Shown: piece after piece, positions 1-8,071 of the stretch
How the letters are laid out: each line of letters starts with the position of its first letter
How positions within the stretch are numbered: position 1 is the first letter of the stretch
Assembly (NCBI RefSeq): GCF_002797375.1
Contig: NZ_KZ454941.1
Coordinates: forward strand, 522,516-586,515
Length of the DNA: 64,000 nucleotides
Direction of reading: 5' to 3'
DNA from: Bacillus sp. FJAT-42315
GTDB lineage: Bacteria; Bacillota; Bacilli; Bacillales; Domibacillaceae
Made by a program: the position numbers and the translations under genes
The notes under the pieces: model-generated
The model's database searches: none
What the model was told of the DNA's origin: nothing
The model's input: only the letters and a program-made list of their open reading frames with translations

Positions 1-1
1 A

Positions 2-523
2 GAACAAATTAGGGGTCTAATTCATCACGAAGACACGATTGCCATTAGCGTAAACTTTATACCAGAGCAATTTAATGTGGATTATATTTTTATAAGTAAT
101 GAAAAAAGGTTTGATTTATTGGCTCAAAATGAGACAGTAAACTCCAGAAATATGAATGTAATTCTTACCTCTAATATTTATAACAATAGTGCTAAACATA
201 TAATTGTTAATTATATGGATTTATTAAATAATACGTCAGCTGTTAAAGATAACTCTACGCTTATGCTTTTGAAGCTTTTAAATAAGCTAAATGTAAAAAA
301 AGTATTTTTAGCTGGGCTTGATGGATATTCCTATGATCATACTCAAAATTATGTGAACAAAGATATGATGTTATCCACGAGTAATCAAGTGATTGAACAT
401 TTGAATATAGGAATTGCATCGGTATTAGAAGAGCTAAAGAATGAAATGGATCTAACATTTATTACGCCAACTAAATACCTTCAGTTAAAGGATTGGCAAA
501 TGGAGGGAGTTAACAATGGGTAG
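2..523 (+). CDS. 3' end of an unidentified gene upstream of a sugar kinase
   Basis: The reading frame is open from base 2, so the first in-frame ATG at 77 is probably internal and the gene begins before the window. The visible part is about 173 residues, soluble, with an ISNEKRF segment and a hydrophobic strand around KKVFLAGLDG that looks like an alpha/beta fold. I do not recognise the family firmly. Its stop overlaps the next gene, a KdgK-like kinase, by 8 bases, so the two are translationally coupled. A C-terminal domain of an aldolase-type sugar-acid enzyme is possible; this is inference from context. Confidence 0.6.
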   Translation, partial: EQIRGLIHHEDTIAISVNFIPEQFNVDYIFISNEKRFDLLAQNETVNSRNMNVILTSNIYNNSAKHIIVNYMDLLNNTSAVKDNSTLMLLKLLNKLNVKKVFLAGLDGYSYDHTQNYVNKDMMLSTSNQVIEHLNIGIASVLEELKNEMDLTFITPTKYLQLKDWQMEGVNNG

Positions 524-1538
524 GATTGTATGCTTTGGGGAGATTATGATGAGACTGAACCCTTCAGGCAATCTTAGATTTTTGCAAGCAGATACATTTC
601 ATGTTAGTTATGCAGGAAGTGAGGCAAATGTTGCCGTTTCTTTAGCGAACTTAGGGCTGGTTTCATCATTTGTGTCGAGCGTTCCGGATAATGAAGTTGG
701 TCAAGGAGCCATTCATTCACTTAGAAAATTTGGAGTAGACACTGGTTTTATTAATAGGAGCGGAGAGCGGTTAGGGATATATTTTGTAGAAAAAGGAGCA
801 TCACAACGACCATCTAAGGTGATTTATGATAGGAAACATTCCGCAATAGCTACCGCTGTATTGGAGGATTTTCATTGGGGTGAAATATTTCAGGATGCTC
901 AATGGTTCCATTTTTCTGGAATCACACCTGCTTTAAATGAAAATGTAGCTGCTATTTGTTATGAAGCGTGCAAGGAAGCGAAGCGAAGGAATATAAAAGT
1001 GAGTTGTGATTTGAATTATAGAAGCAAATTGTGGACTAAGGAACAAGCTTCGAATGTGATGACGAGACTAATGAAGTATGTGGATATTTGCATAGGTAAT
1101 GAAGAAGACGCAGAAAAGGTGTTTAATATTGAATGCGGTCATTCGGATGAACACTTTCAATCTGTAGATTACGATTCTTATCGATCTGTCGCAGAAATAC
1201 TTATGGAGAAATTTGATTTCGAGATGGTAGCGTTAACTCTCAGAGAAAGTCTTTCAGCTAATAGAAATTTATGGTCAGGTTTATTATACGATGGAGAACA
1301 TTATCACCTTTCGAAAAAGTATGATGTAAATATTGTTGATAGATTAGGAGCGGGTGATTCGTTTGCAGCAGGATTAATTTATTCAATCATTAACAGCTTT
1401 TCGGGGGAGGAATCAATAAATTTCGCTGTTGCTGCCTCTTGTTTAAAGCATACGATGGAGTATGATTTTAATTTAAGTACTGTCGATGAAATAGAAAATT
1501 TAATGAATGGAGATGAGGCTGGGAGAGTTAAAAGATAA
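516..1538 (+). CDS. PfkB-family sugar kinase, 2-keto-3-deoxygluconate kinase-like
   Basis: A 340-residue ribokinase/PfkB-family kinase that would phosphorylate a keto-deoxy sugar acid with ATP in the cytoplasm. The N-terminus GEIMMRLNP is typical of KdgK-type proteins, followed by a glycine-rich AGSEANVAV segment. The C-terminal signature GAGDSFAAG near residue 278 holds the catalytic Asp and the anion hole. The ATG follows GGAGGGAG at good spacing and lies inside the end of the preceding gene. A hairpin terminator follows at 1673. KdgK is the best guess; another PfkB sugar kinase, for example in surface-sugar synthesis, is not excluded. Confidence 0.78.
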   Translation: MGRIVCFGEIMMRLNPSGNLRFLQADTFHVSYAGSEANVAVSLANLGLVSSFVSSVPDNEVGQGAIHSLRKFGVDTGFINRSGERLGIYFVEKGASQRPSKVIYDRKHSAIATAVLEDFHWGEIFQDAQWFHFSGITPALNENVAAICYEACKEAKRRNIKVSCDLNYRSKLWTKEQASNVMTRLMKYVDICIGNEEDAEKVFNIECGHSDEHFQSVDYDSYRSVAEILMEKFDFEMVALTLRESLSANRNLWSGLLYDGEHYHLSKKYDVNIVDRLGAGDSFAAGLIYSIINSFSGEESINFAVAASCLKHTMEYDFNLSTVDEIENLMNGDEAGRVKR

Positions 1539-1672
1539 AGTAATTGGAGGTCGGACCTCTGTTACTCGATTTTTTCAACGGTTTCAATTGAATTCATAGG
1601 GTTACTTGTTCAATCATTATTGATGAACATACTTTTTAAAATAGATATATGATTATGGACGATTTATAATCT

Positions 1673-1719
1673 AAAAGCCCCTTCCTATGTACTATCACTG
1701 ACACTAGGAGGGGGCTTTT
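1673..1719. terminator. Bidirectional terminator between convergent genes
   Basis: Inverted repeat AAAAGCCCC...GGGGCTTTT extended by TCCTA/TAGGA, with a T-rich flank on each strand. It lies between the sugar kinase (+) and the zinc-ribbon membrane gene (-). Confidence 0.85.
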
Positions 1720-1724
1720 GTTGT

Positions 1725-3344
1725 CTATCTTTGTTTATTTGGTAAGTATTTATAAATAGATGTTCCAGCGAAAGCTAAAAGAGCGGCTAAGATAAAGCCA
1801 ATGATAAATACTTGTAAAGAGCTGACGGCCATTATGAACTCAACTGAATATGATCCTTCGGTATTCTCTGTAATCTCACCCGCTAAATGAATATTACTTG
1901 CCGCAGTTAGGAGCGTAGTGAAAATGCTGTAAACTAGACTTAAGACAACAATCGATTTTACGTCTGCATGACCTGACTTTGCAAGTGAGTATCCTGCCCA
2001 CAAAAGAAACCCAACTGGAATAAGTGCAGCTAGTTGTAAATAAAGATTTACATTGTTCATATCAAATAAAAGTTCGACTGCCATACTGCTAAGAGTTGAA
2101 TCGTCAAACCCACCAAAAATGGAGTATTTTAATTCGATGCTATTACCTATAGATTCGATTCTCATGGTAATGGGAGAAAGGTGAAGCATACTATAGAGCA
2201 TTGAAGACCATTGTACGCCGAAATAAGCGACAAACGTCCATGTTTTATCAAGTATGTCACTATCGTTGAATATGTATATTAGTCCTTCTTTCCAGTCATT
2301 GAATTTGACACCGAGTAAGATGACGATGGTCATTGCTAATACAGAAAATCCACGAACAAATGCAGAAAACCCTTGATGAATAGCTTGTCCATAAGAAATC
2401 AAATGTTCTAAGTGCCTCGTAATATGACGGTAGTTAAAGCTAAATAACATTCCTAGTAAACTAGATACCACTGCGATTCCCCAACCTTTAAAAAAGGCCG
2501 CTAAGAAAAAGTAATTCGTGTCAAAGGAGGCATTGATTTTTTCATCCACTTGTTTAACATTTAAATCGTATGAAAAACCACTGAAAAAGGACAAGATCAT
2601 TAATAATATTCCATAGATTAAGCTAATTCCCATCGCACCCGCAAACAATTGTGCTATGGATGTTTCTTGCGTTTGTCTTCTATAAAAGATCCCTGCTAGA
2701 AATAAAGCTAGTATAGGGATAAACATTAAGATAATAAAGGACATATTGAAGTCAAGTTTGCCAACAGTATTGATTTCTTCATAATCACTAAACTCTTTTG
2801 CTACTAACTTGTATGTCGGAGTAATTAAATGCGAAGTCATTGCAAAATCGGTAAATCCGAATAGATCGCCAGGCTTTTTTAAGTTTAGCTCTGTTTCATG
2901 AGCGATTGACTCAATCATTTCATCTGGAGTTAAGTCAAATGATTCAGTAAACAGAGAGTCGTAGTATTTATTAACTGAAGAAGAAATCAGAAAACTTGCT
3001 ACTAACATGATTAGAAAAGCACCAACAGCTGGAAGTAACGCTCTTTGGAACAATTGTTTAGAAAAAAGTGATGATAGAGAAAAAGAACGGGTCTGAATAG
3101 GAACGACAACGGTTTCAGTTTCTTTAAAGGGTTTTTCTTTAGAGTACGTAAAAAGGGATTGTCCGCAAGAACCACAGTAGTTATCATCACCCGTTGTTTT
3201 TTCACCGCACTCAGCACAAAATTCCGCTTCTCTCTTCATAGACTTTAGTCGAGTAAGATTAGATAAATCGCGGAGGGGAGTGCCGTCATTTTGACAATAA
3301 TTGCTCCAATCAGGATTGGAGGTGCCACATGTTTTACAAAACAT
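1725..3344 (-). CDS. Zinc-ribbon multi-pass membrane protein
   Basis: A 539-residue protein of unknown function. The N-terminus carries two zinc-ribbon-like modules: CKTC...YCQND, in which the fourth cysteine is missing, then CAEC...CGSC, which is complete. A hydrophobic helix near residue 105 is followed by an extracellular-looking loop and about six further membrane helices. The ATG is preceded by AAAGGAG. It lies 24 bases behind the 162-aa zinc-ribbon gene, so the two form an operon that runs divergently from the TcaA-like gene. Function not known to me. Confidence 0.75.
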   Translation of the reverse strand: MFCKTCGTSNPDWSNYCQNDGTPLRDLSNLTRLKSMKREAEFCAECGEKTTGDDNYCGSCGQSLFTYSKEKPFKETETVVVPIQTRSFSLSSLFSKQLFQRALLPAVGAFLIMLVASFLISSSVNKYYDSLFTESFDLTPDEMIESIAHETELNLKKPGDLFGFTDFAMTSHLITPTYKLVAKEFSDYEEINTVGKLDFNMSFIILMFIPILALFLAGIFYRRQTQETSIAQLFAGAMGISLIYGILLMILSFFSGFSYDLNVKQVDEKINASFDTNYFFLAAFFKGWGIAVVSSLLGMLFSFNYRHITRHLEHLISYGQAIHQGFSAFVRGFSVLAMTIVILLGVKFNDWKEGLIYIFNDSDILDKTWTFVAYFGVQWSSMLYSMLHLSPITMRIESIGNSIELKYSIFGGFDDSTLSSMAVELLFDMNNVNLYLQLAALIPVGFLLWAGYSLAKSGHADVKSIVVLSLVYSIFTTLLTAASNIHLAGEITENTEGSYSVEFIMAVSSLQVFIIGFILAALLAFAGTSIYKYLPNKQR

Positions 3345-3368
3345 TTTTCTTTGCTCCTTTCTAAAGTG

Positions 3369-3857
3369 TTATACCCTCTGTGTGCCGCAACACGGACAGA
3401 ATTTAGAGGAAATAGGGATTTGCTCTTCGCAGATAGTACAATCAACAGTTTCGATATTATCTACAGGTTTCTCTTGTTCTACTTTTGTTCCGCAACTTCC
3501 ACAAAATTTATCTTCAGAAGTTATCGGATTCTGACAGTTTGGACAGGCATTCTGTTGAACAGATGCTTTATTTATTTCTGTAATAGCTTGTTGAGCTTGA
3601 TAAATCTTCAAGTCGACAATGGATAAGGCAGCTACTTTTGTTGACCAATTTTCATTTGATAATTCTTTCATACGTATTTTCTTGTACACTTCTTCTCCTA
3701 ATTGGATAAGAAGTTCGTTGCGTTCTAGGTTTGATTCTTGGATCAGCTTCTTTAATTGACTAACCTCCTGAACAATTTGAATCTTTTGTTTACCGAATTG
3801 GAGGCCATCTTGAATCTTATTCAATCCGCCACCTAGCTTTGTTTGCAAATCACTCAC
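3369..3857 (-). CDS. Coiled-coil protein with C-terminal zinc ribbons
   Basis: A 162-residue soluble protein. The first about 90 residues are charged and helical, probably coiled coil (QEVSQLKKLIQESNLERNELL). Then follow two CxxC...CxxC zinc ribbons: CPNC...CGSC and CTIC...CPCC. It is the first gene of a two-gene operon with the zinc-ribbon membrane protein and is divergent from the TcaA-like gene at 4003, a third zinc-ribbon protein. I cannot assign a function; a partner or scaffold for the membrane proteins is a guess. Confidence 0.7.
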   Translation of the reverse strand: MSDLQTKLGGGLNKIQDGLQFGKQKIQIVQEVSQLKKLIQESNLERNELLIQLGEEVYKKIRMKELSNENWSTKVAALSIVDLKIYQAQQAITEINKASVQQNACPNCQNPITSEDKFCGSCGTKVEQEKPVDNIETVDCTICEEQIPISSKFCPCCGTQRV

Positions 3858-4002
3858 TATTTATCACTCCTATCAATCTTTATACTTATAAATTTACCAT
3901 AATATTTAAAAATAATGTGCTGTTTTATCCACTATTTTGTATAATATTATTAAAGATGGAACTAAAGTTATCATTTAACTTAAATGGAAAGAGGGGAAGA
4001 GT

Positions 4003-5382
4003 GTGCGGCATTGTCAAAACTGTGGAGAAGCCCTGGAGTCTAGTCAATCATTTTGTACCAGTTGTGGACAAACAGTACAACAGGTTACAGAGGAACTAGT
4101 TCAGAAAAAGTCGTTATCTAAGTTGCAAAAAGGATTGATTATTGGAAGTGTACTATTCGTCATTATAGGGATTGTTGGATGGAAAACTGCAGAGGCAATA
4201 AACAGCCCATTCAAAGTGGTTAAACAGTTTGAAAAAGCTGTAAAGAGTGGGGATAAAGAGACACTAGCCAGTTTGCTAAACTCTGGTCAAGATGAGATGC
4301 CAGTAAATGAAGCGGCTGCTAGCAGATTGATTGATTATTTTAAAGAAGATCCTTCTATGTTAGGAGAAACCAAAGAAGCTTTAAGGATGCAGGCTAAGCA
4401 ACTTGAAGATGGGATGAGCGTCAAGCAAAAAGAGAATATGTTATCAGTTGTAGAATCAGGGAGGAAGTGGTTGTTCCTACCCTCTTATGGATTAGATTTC
4501 CAGAAGGTCTACTTCAAAGTGTCCATTAATCAGCCTAGTGCAAAGTTAGTGATTGATGGTGAGGACCAAGGAAAGGTTGAAGAGAATAAAATACAAACAT
4601 TAGGACCTTTTCTTCCTATCCCACATGAATTACAAGCATCTTATAAAAGTACATATACAGTTGTTGATGACAGTAAAATAATTCATCCACAAGATGAAGC
4701 TAGTAACAAAATTGATGTTGAGTTCGACCTAAGTGGCGCAGAAATTTATTTAACATCGAATTATGATCAGGCTACAGTCTTTATCAATGGAAAAAGCACG
4801 AATAAAACGGTAGCAGATATAGATACACTAGGGCCCGTTCCGGTAGATGGTTCGATGAAGATTCATGCAGAAGTTAAAGAAGATGGGCAATTATTGAAAA
4901 GTGAGCCGATTGTCATTACAGAAGCATACAAGGATGATGAAGTTGAATTGTGGGTTGATGATACAGTAATTCAGGAAGCAAAGGAAAGAGCAGCAGAAGA
5001 GGAGGCAGAAAGAGCAGCGAATCGTGTCTCTGAAGAAGCAGAGATTAGAGATGTTATATATAACCATTATTCAGGGATTTCAAGTGGAGATTATGGGTAT
5101 GCTTATGATTTCTTTAGCTCAGGTCGAAAAGGAAAAATGAGTTTGAGTAAATGGTCTGAAGGGTTTGATAAAAATATCGGAAACACTGTTAATTATGCAA
5201 CAGTAGAGGAACTTAACGGTGATAAGGCAGTGGCTTCCTTTGAGATGGTCTCCCATGATTATCAAGCTGATGGAAGTACACTAGTTCAAACATGGGGAGG
5301 AAAATGGTATTTAGTGAAAGAGTCTACTGGATGGAAGTTGTCCAAATCAGAAATTAAAAAACTGAATGCCAAAATTGAATAA
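4003..5382 (+). CDS. TcaA/YvbJ-like zinc-ribbon membrane protein
   Basis: A 459-residue membrane-anchored protein. It has an N-terminal zinc ribbon (CQNC...CTSC), one membrane helix around residues 42-60 (LIIGSVLFVIIGIVGW), then a long outer part with repeated beta domains and a C-terminal NTF2-like region. This order matches the TcaA family (B. subtilis YvbJ, S. aureus TcaA), linked to glycopeptide response and the cell envelope. The start is GTG at 4003 behind GAGGGGAAG. Its TAA shares a base with the ATG of the GH3 gene (TAATG), so the two are translationally coupled. Confidence 0.8.
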   Translation: MRHCQNCGEALESSQSFCTSCGQTVQQVTEELVQKKSLSKLQKGLIIGSVLFVIIGIVGWKTAEAINSPFKVVKQFEKAVKSGDKETLASLLNSGQDEMPVNEAAASRLIDYFKEDPSMLGETKEALRMQAKQLEDGMSVKQKENMLSVVESGRKWLFLPSYGLDFQKVYFKVSINQPSAKLVIDGEDQGKVEENKIQTLGPFLPIPHELQASYKSTYTVVDDSKIIHPQDEASNKIDVEFDLSGAEIYLTSNYDQATVFINGKSTNKTVADIDTLGPVPVDGSMKIHAEVKEDGQLLKSEPIVITEAYKDDEVELWVDDTVIQEAKERAAEEEAERAANRVSEEAEIRDVIYNHYSGISSGDYGYAYDFFSSGRKGKMSLSKWSEGFDKNIGNTVNYATVEELNGDKAVASFEMVSHDYQADGSTLVQTWGGKWYLVKESTGWKLSKSEIKKLNAKIE

Positions 5383-6707
5383 TGGATAATAAAAAATATC
5401 AATTACTTTCATGGGGAGTTGTATTGTTCCTTTTCACAGTTATCGTGATGTTGTTGATGGTGAACAAAGCGCAAAAGCCCGAAGAAAAGCCGGCACCTGC
5501 CAAAGAAGTGATGTCTGAAGTTGAGGAAAAAGAAATAGAAAAAGAAATAGAAAAGCCCGCTATTAAACCTAATTTATTAAAGGAAATTGAACAAGAGAAA
5601 GATTTAGATAAGAAAGCAAAAAAAATAGTAAATACTATGACTTTAGAGGAGAAAGTTGGACAAGTCTTAATGATTGGGTTTCACGGAACAAAAGTCAGTA
5701 GTGAAGTGGAAGCAATGATCCTGAATAAGCATATAGGTGGAATCATTTATTTTGATCGTAATATGACTGCACCGAAACAAGTGGCGGAACTGTCCAACTC
5801 ATTGCAGTCTCTAGTAGCCGATTCAACTTTTCAACTGCCATTGATGACGGCTGTAGATCAGGAAGGTGGAGATATTGTCCGAATGAGGAAAGAGGTATCG
5901 CCGCTCCCTTCACAGCAAAAGCTTGGTCAAACAGCAATGGCAAATGAAATATATGAAATTGCGAAGTTAAATGGAAAAGAATTAAATTCAATGGGGATTA
6001 ATATCAATTTTTCACCTGTTCTTGATTTATCAGCGAATGATACACGGTCATTCGGAGTAGACAAGAACAAAGCATATGAATTTGGATCGAGTGTCGTACA
6101 GGGATTAAACGCATCTGGTGTGACAGGAGCACTTAAGCATTTTCCTGGACATGGACGAAGCAATGTAGATCCTCATGTAGAGACTTCATCAGTGCAAGCT
6201 GATCAGTTAGATCTTGAAAACTCAGATATTTATCCATTTAAACAAATGATTCAACAAAAAGATGATAACAACTTTTTTGTCATGGTAACTCACGTGAAGT
6301 ATCCTGCTTATGACAAAGAAAAGCCTGCTAGCTTATCACCTGTTATTATTAATGATTTACTTCGAAAAAAATTGGGTTATCAAGGGCTCGTTGTAACGGA
6401 TGATTTAGAGATGGGAGCAGTGAATAAGTATTATTCTTATAAAGATATGGGAAAAGAAGCTATACAAGCAGGAGCTGACCTGCTACTTGTATGTCATGAA
6501 TATTCTCATCAATTAGAAGTCTATAATGGACTAGTTGAAGCTGTACAAAAAGAAGAAATCTCTGAAGAGCGGATAAACGAAGCAGCACAGAGAATCGTTT
6601 TGCATAAACTAATGAATATAAAAGAAACACAAGTTGACCCTGAACAAGCGTCTTCTATCGTTAAACATCAAGAACATATTCAATATATTCAGTCTGTTGT
6701 GAAGTGA
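5382..6707 (+). CDS. Membrane-anchored GH3 beta-N-acetylglucosaminidase (NagZ type)
   Basis: A 441-residue protein with one N-terminal membrane helix (residues 9-27), a Glu/Lys-rich linker to about residue 80, then a glycoside hydrolase family 3 domain. GH3 hallmarks are seen: DQEGGDIVRM, the NagZ-type loop KHFPGHG with its catalytic His, and TDDLEMGA with the nucleophile Asp. It likely trims GlcNAc from muropeptides outside the membrane. Coupling to the TcaA-like gene fits an envelope role for both. It lacks the large C-terminal domain found in secreted NagZ of B. subtilis. Confidence 0.88.
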   Translation: MDNKKYQLLSWGVVLFLFTVIVMLLMVNKAQKPEEKPAPAKEVMSEVEEKEIEKEIEKPAIKPNLLKEIEQEKDLDKKAKKIVNTMTLEEKVGQVLMIGFHGTKVSSEVEAMILNKHIGGIIYFDRNMTAPKQVAELSNSLQSLVADSTFQLPLMTAVDQEGGDIVRMRKEVSPLPSQQKLGQTAMANEIYEIAKLNGKELNSMGININFSPVLDLSANDTRSFGVDKNKAYEFGSSVVQGLNASGVTGALKHFPGHGRSNVDPHVETSSVQADQLDLENSDIYPFKQMIQQKDDNNFFVMVTHVKYPAYDKEKPASLSPVIINDLLRKKLGYQGLVVTDDLEMGAVNKYYSYKDMGKEAIQAGADLLLVCHEYSHQLEVYNGLVEAVQKEEISEERINEAAQRIVLHKLMNIKETQVDPEQASSIVKHQEHIQYIQSVVK

Positions 6708-6779
6708 ATCGTTAGGGTATCTATAACCTGGTAGTAGTAGGCATTCATATTTCTTAATCTGATATTTTTCTTTATGATC

Positions 6780-6845
6780 AAGCCCCTTTTGTAGAAGATG
6801 TGGTAATGAGCAAAGTCCATATCTTCTGCATTAGGGCTTTTTTGC
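6780..6845 (+). terminator. Terminator after the GH3 gene
   Basis: Long stem AAGCCC...GGGCTT with inner AGAAGAT/ATCTTCT pairing and a run of T at the end. Confidence 0.75.
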
Positions 6846-6900
6846 ATGCGTTAAATCTGCTGATCTGTTAAGATATAGAAAAAACTTGAAGGAGCTCACT

Positions 6901-7422
6901 TTGAAGAACATTTTGAGATTCGGTCTGTTGTTGGTTGTAGCAGGATTGATTTTTCGTTTTTCTTCACAAACATATGATCAGCAGTCGCTGATTCCCTTTA
7001 TGAGAAGGGCGTTACCGCGTGAACCTTTCGCTGATTTGCTGGGACGCTTAGAGCTTTCTTATGCTGGGACGGTTATTTCAGTGGAGTCCATTGGTTATTA
7101 CTACTTTATCGAGTTTTTTATTCGCAAGTTTGCTCATTTGTTTTTGTTTGGGTGCTTGGCAGCTACTTTATTTGGGATACTAGTTGCTTGGCGACCGAAT
7201 GAAGTGTGGAAGTCGATTGTTTGGGCGTTTATCGGCACAGGCCTATATGCCGCTGCTGATGAGTTTCACCAAATGCTAACGGGTGGACGAAGCCCGCGCG
7301 TGACAGACGTGTTGCTTGATTTGACTGGTGGATTGATCGCGTTGCTTATAGTTGTGCCTTTTTATTTGTGGAAGCGACGTGAAGGGAAGGTAGAAGTCAT
7401 GAAACTAGATGATTTTTTGTGA
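6901..7422 (+). CDS. VanZ-family membrane protein
   Basis: A 173-residue protein with four hydrophobic segments and the VanZ family pattern: FSSQ near the start, RKFAHLFLFG, and the ADEFHQ...R(S/T)P...D segment. VanZ proteins are linked to low-level teicoplanin resistance; most homologues have no defined role. I chose the TTG at 6901, six bases after AAGGAG, over the upstream in-frame TTG at 6886, which precedes that ribosome binding site. Confidence 0.85.
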   Translation: MKNILRFGLLLVVAGLIFRFSSQTYDQQSLIPFMRRALPREPFADLLGRLELSYAGTVISVESIGYYYFIEFFIRKFAHLFLFGCLAATLFGILVAWRPNEVWKSIVWAFIGTGLYAAADEFHQMLTGGRSPRVTDVLLDLTGGLIALLIVVPFYLWKRREGKVEVMKLDDFL

Positions 7423-7460
7423 AAAAGTTCTTTATAATGAACAAAAAGTTCTTTATAAAG
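7422..7460 (+). promoter_or_regulatory. Tandem SinR-like boxes upstream of the 70-aa gene
   Basis: The 16-mer AAAAAGTTCTTTATAA occurs twice, at 7422 and 7443, exactly 21 bp apart (two helical turns). Each copy contains GTTCTTT, which fits the known SinR consensus GTTCTYT. The first copy is also a dyad, GTTC-N8-GAAC. They lie just upstream of a likely promoter (TTGGTT at 7464, 16 bp, TATAGA at 7486). The repeat is seen directly; binding by a SinR-type repressor is inference. Confidence 0.6.
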
Positions 7461-7530
7461 TGTTTGGTTTGTTGTAAAATGACGATATAGACAGAGGTGA
7501 ACATGTTTAACTTTTGAGGGGGCTTTTGTC

Positions 7531-7743
7531 ATGGTCACAGAAAAAGAAGTGCCTATTGCGTCTCATTTTCAACAACGATTTGATCGCATTGAATTAGATC
7601 GGCTGTTATTCAATAAGGGCGATTCAAAGAACTATAAAGAACTAGCCGATCGTGCTTGGAAAGTATTAGAGAAAGAGCTAATGTCAAATGACCCTTCCAT
7701 TCGAATAGCAGCGGCAGAAGGAATTTTAAGAGTATTGAAATAG
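7531..7743 (+). CDS. Small soluble protein of unknown function (70 aa)
   Basis: A 70-residue charged, mostly helical protein without membrane segment or signal peptide. The ATG follows GAGGGGGC at good spacing, and the gene has its own promoter with SinR-like boxes 70-110 bp upstream, so it is probably real and possibly a biofilm/sporulation-switch target. I do not recognise the family. The dispersed repeat starts exactly at its stop codon. Confidence 0.65.
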   Translation: MVTEKEVPIASHFQQRFDRIELDRLLFNKGDSKNYKELADRAWKVLEKELMSNDPSIRIAAAEGILRVLK

Positions 7744-7903
7744 AAAAGCGGAAGGGGCCGTTCAGCGACGTATGGACTGGAGCGGTCCGCACGAGATAAA
7801 GGAAACACGATGAACGTTAGTGAATCGATGTTGACTTATCGCAAGGAGGAACGTGGAAGTCCACTAGTCGTTGGCGCCTGCAGCTGGACAAAAGAAAAGC
7901 GGA
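7743..7903. repeat. Dispersed intergenic repeat, long copy
   Basis: GC-richer segment bounded by the direct repeat GAAAAGCGGA (7743-7752 and 7894-7903). Its 3' part, GCGCCTGCAGCTGGACAAA, recurs with one mismatch in reverse orientation at 37675-37731. The middle can form a hairpin (GATAA/TTATC, AAC/GTT, CGAT/ATCG around 7795-7840). It resembles short non-coding repeats I recall from Bacillus intergenic regions. No convincing coding frame crosses it. Confidence 0.65.
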
Positions 7904-7942
7904 GCCGACTGTCCTAGAACGATCCGATTAGCTAGTCAATGG

Positions 7943-7977
7943 AAACCTCCATCATTTATATGGTGGAGGTTTTTTTA
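7943..7977 (+). terminator. Terminator downstream of the repeat
   Basis: AAACCTCCAT, 7-base loop, ATGGTGGAGGTT, then T7. It probably ends transcription from the 70-aa gene through the repeat. Confidence 0.85.
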
Positions 7978-7987
7978 TGTGTGGCAC

Positions 7988-8025
7988 GGCATGTAATTTG
8001 TAAATTTTTTTACAAATTACATGCC
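7988..8025. repeat. 17-bp perfect inverted repeat before the SLH gene
   Basis: Arms GGCATGTAATTTGTAAA (7988-8004) and its exact complement (8009-8025) flank TTTT. It has no T tail as a terminator would and lies about 30 bp upstream of a -10-like TATAAT near 8045, which suggests an operator. Confidence 0.7.
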
Positions 8026-8071
8026 TCTATGTGGAATTGTTTGATATAATTGGAATTAAGGAGGGGTAATA

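Noticed and set aside
3291-3626. 111-codon plus-strand frame over the zinc-ribbon genes
   Set aside because: Antisense to two well-supported zinc-ribbon genes; Cys-rich codons explain the open frame.
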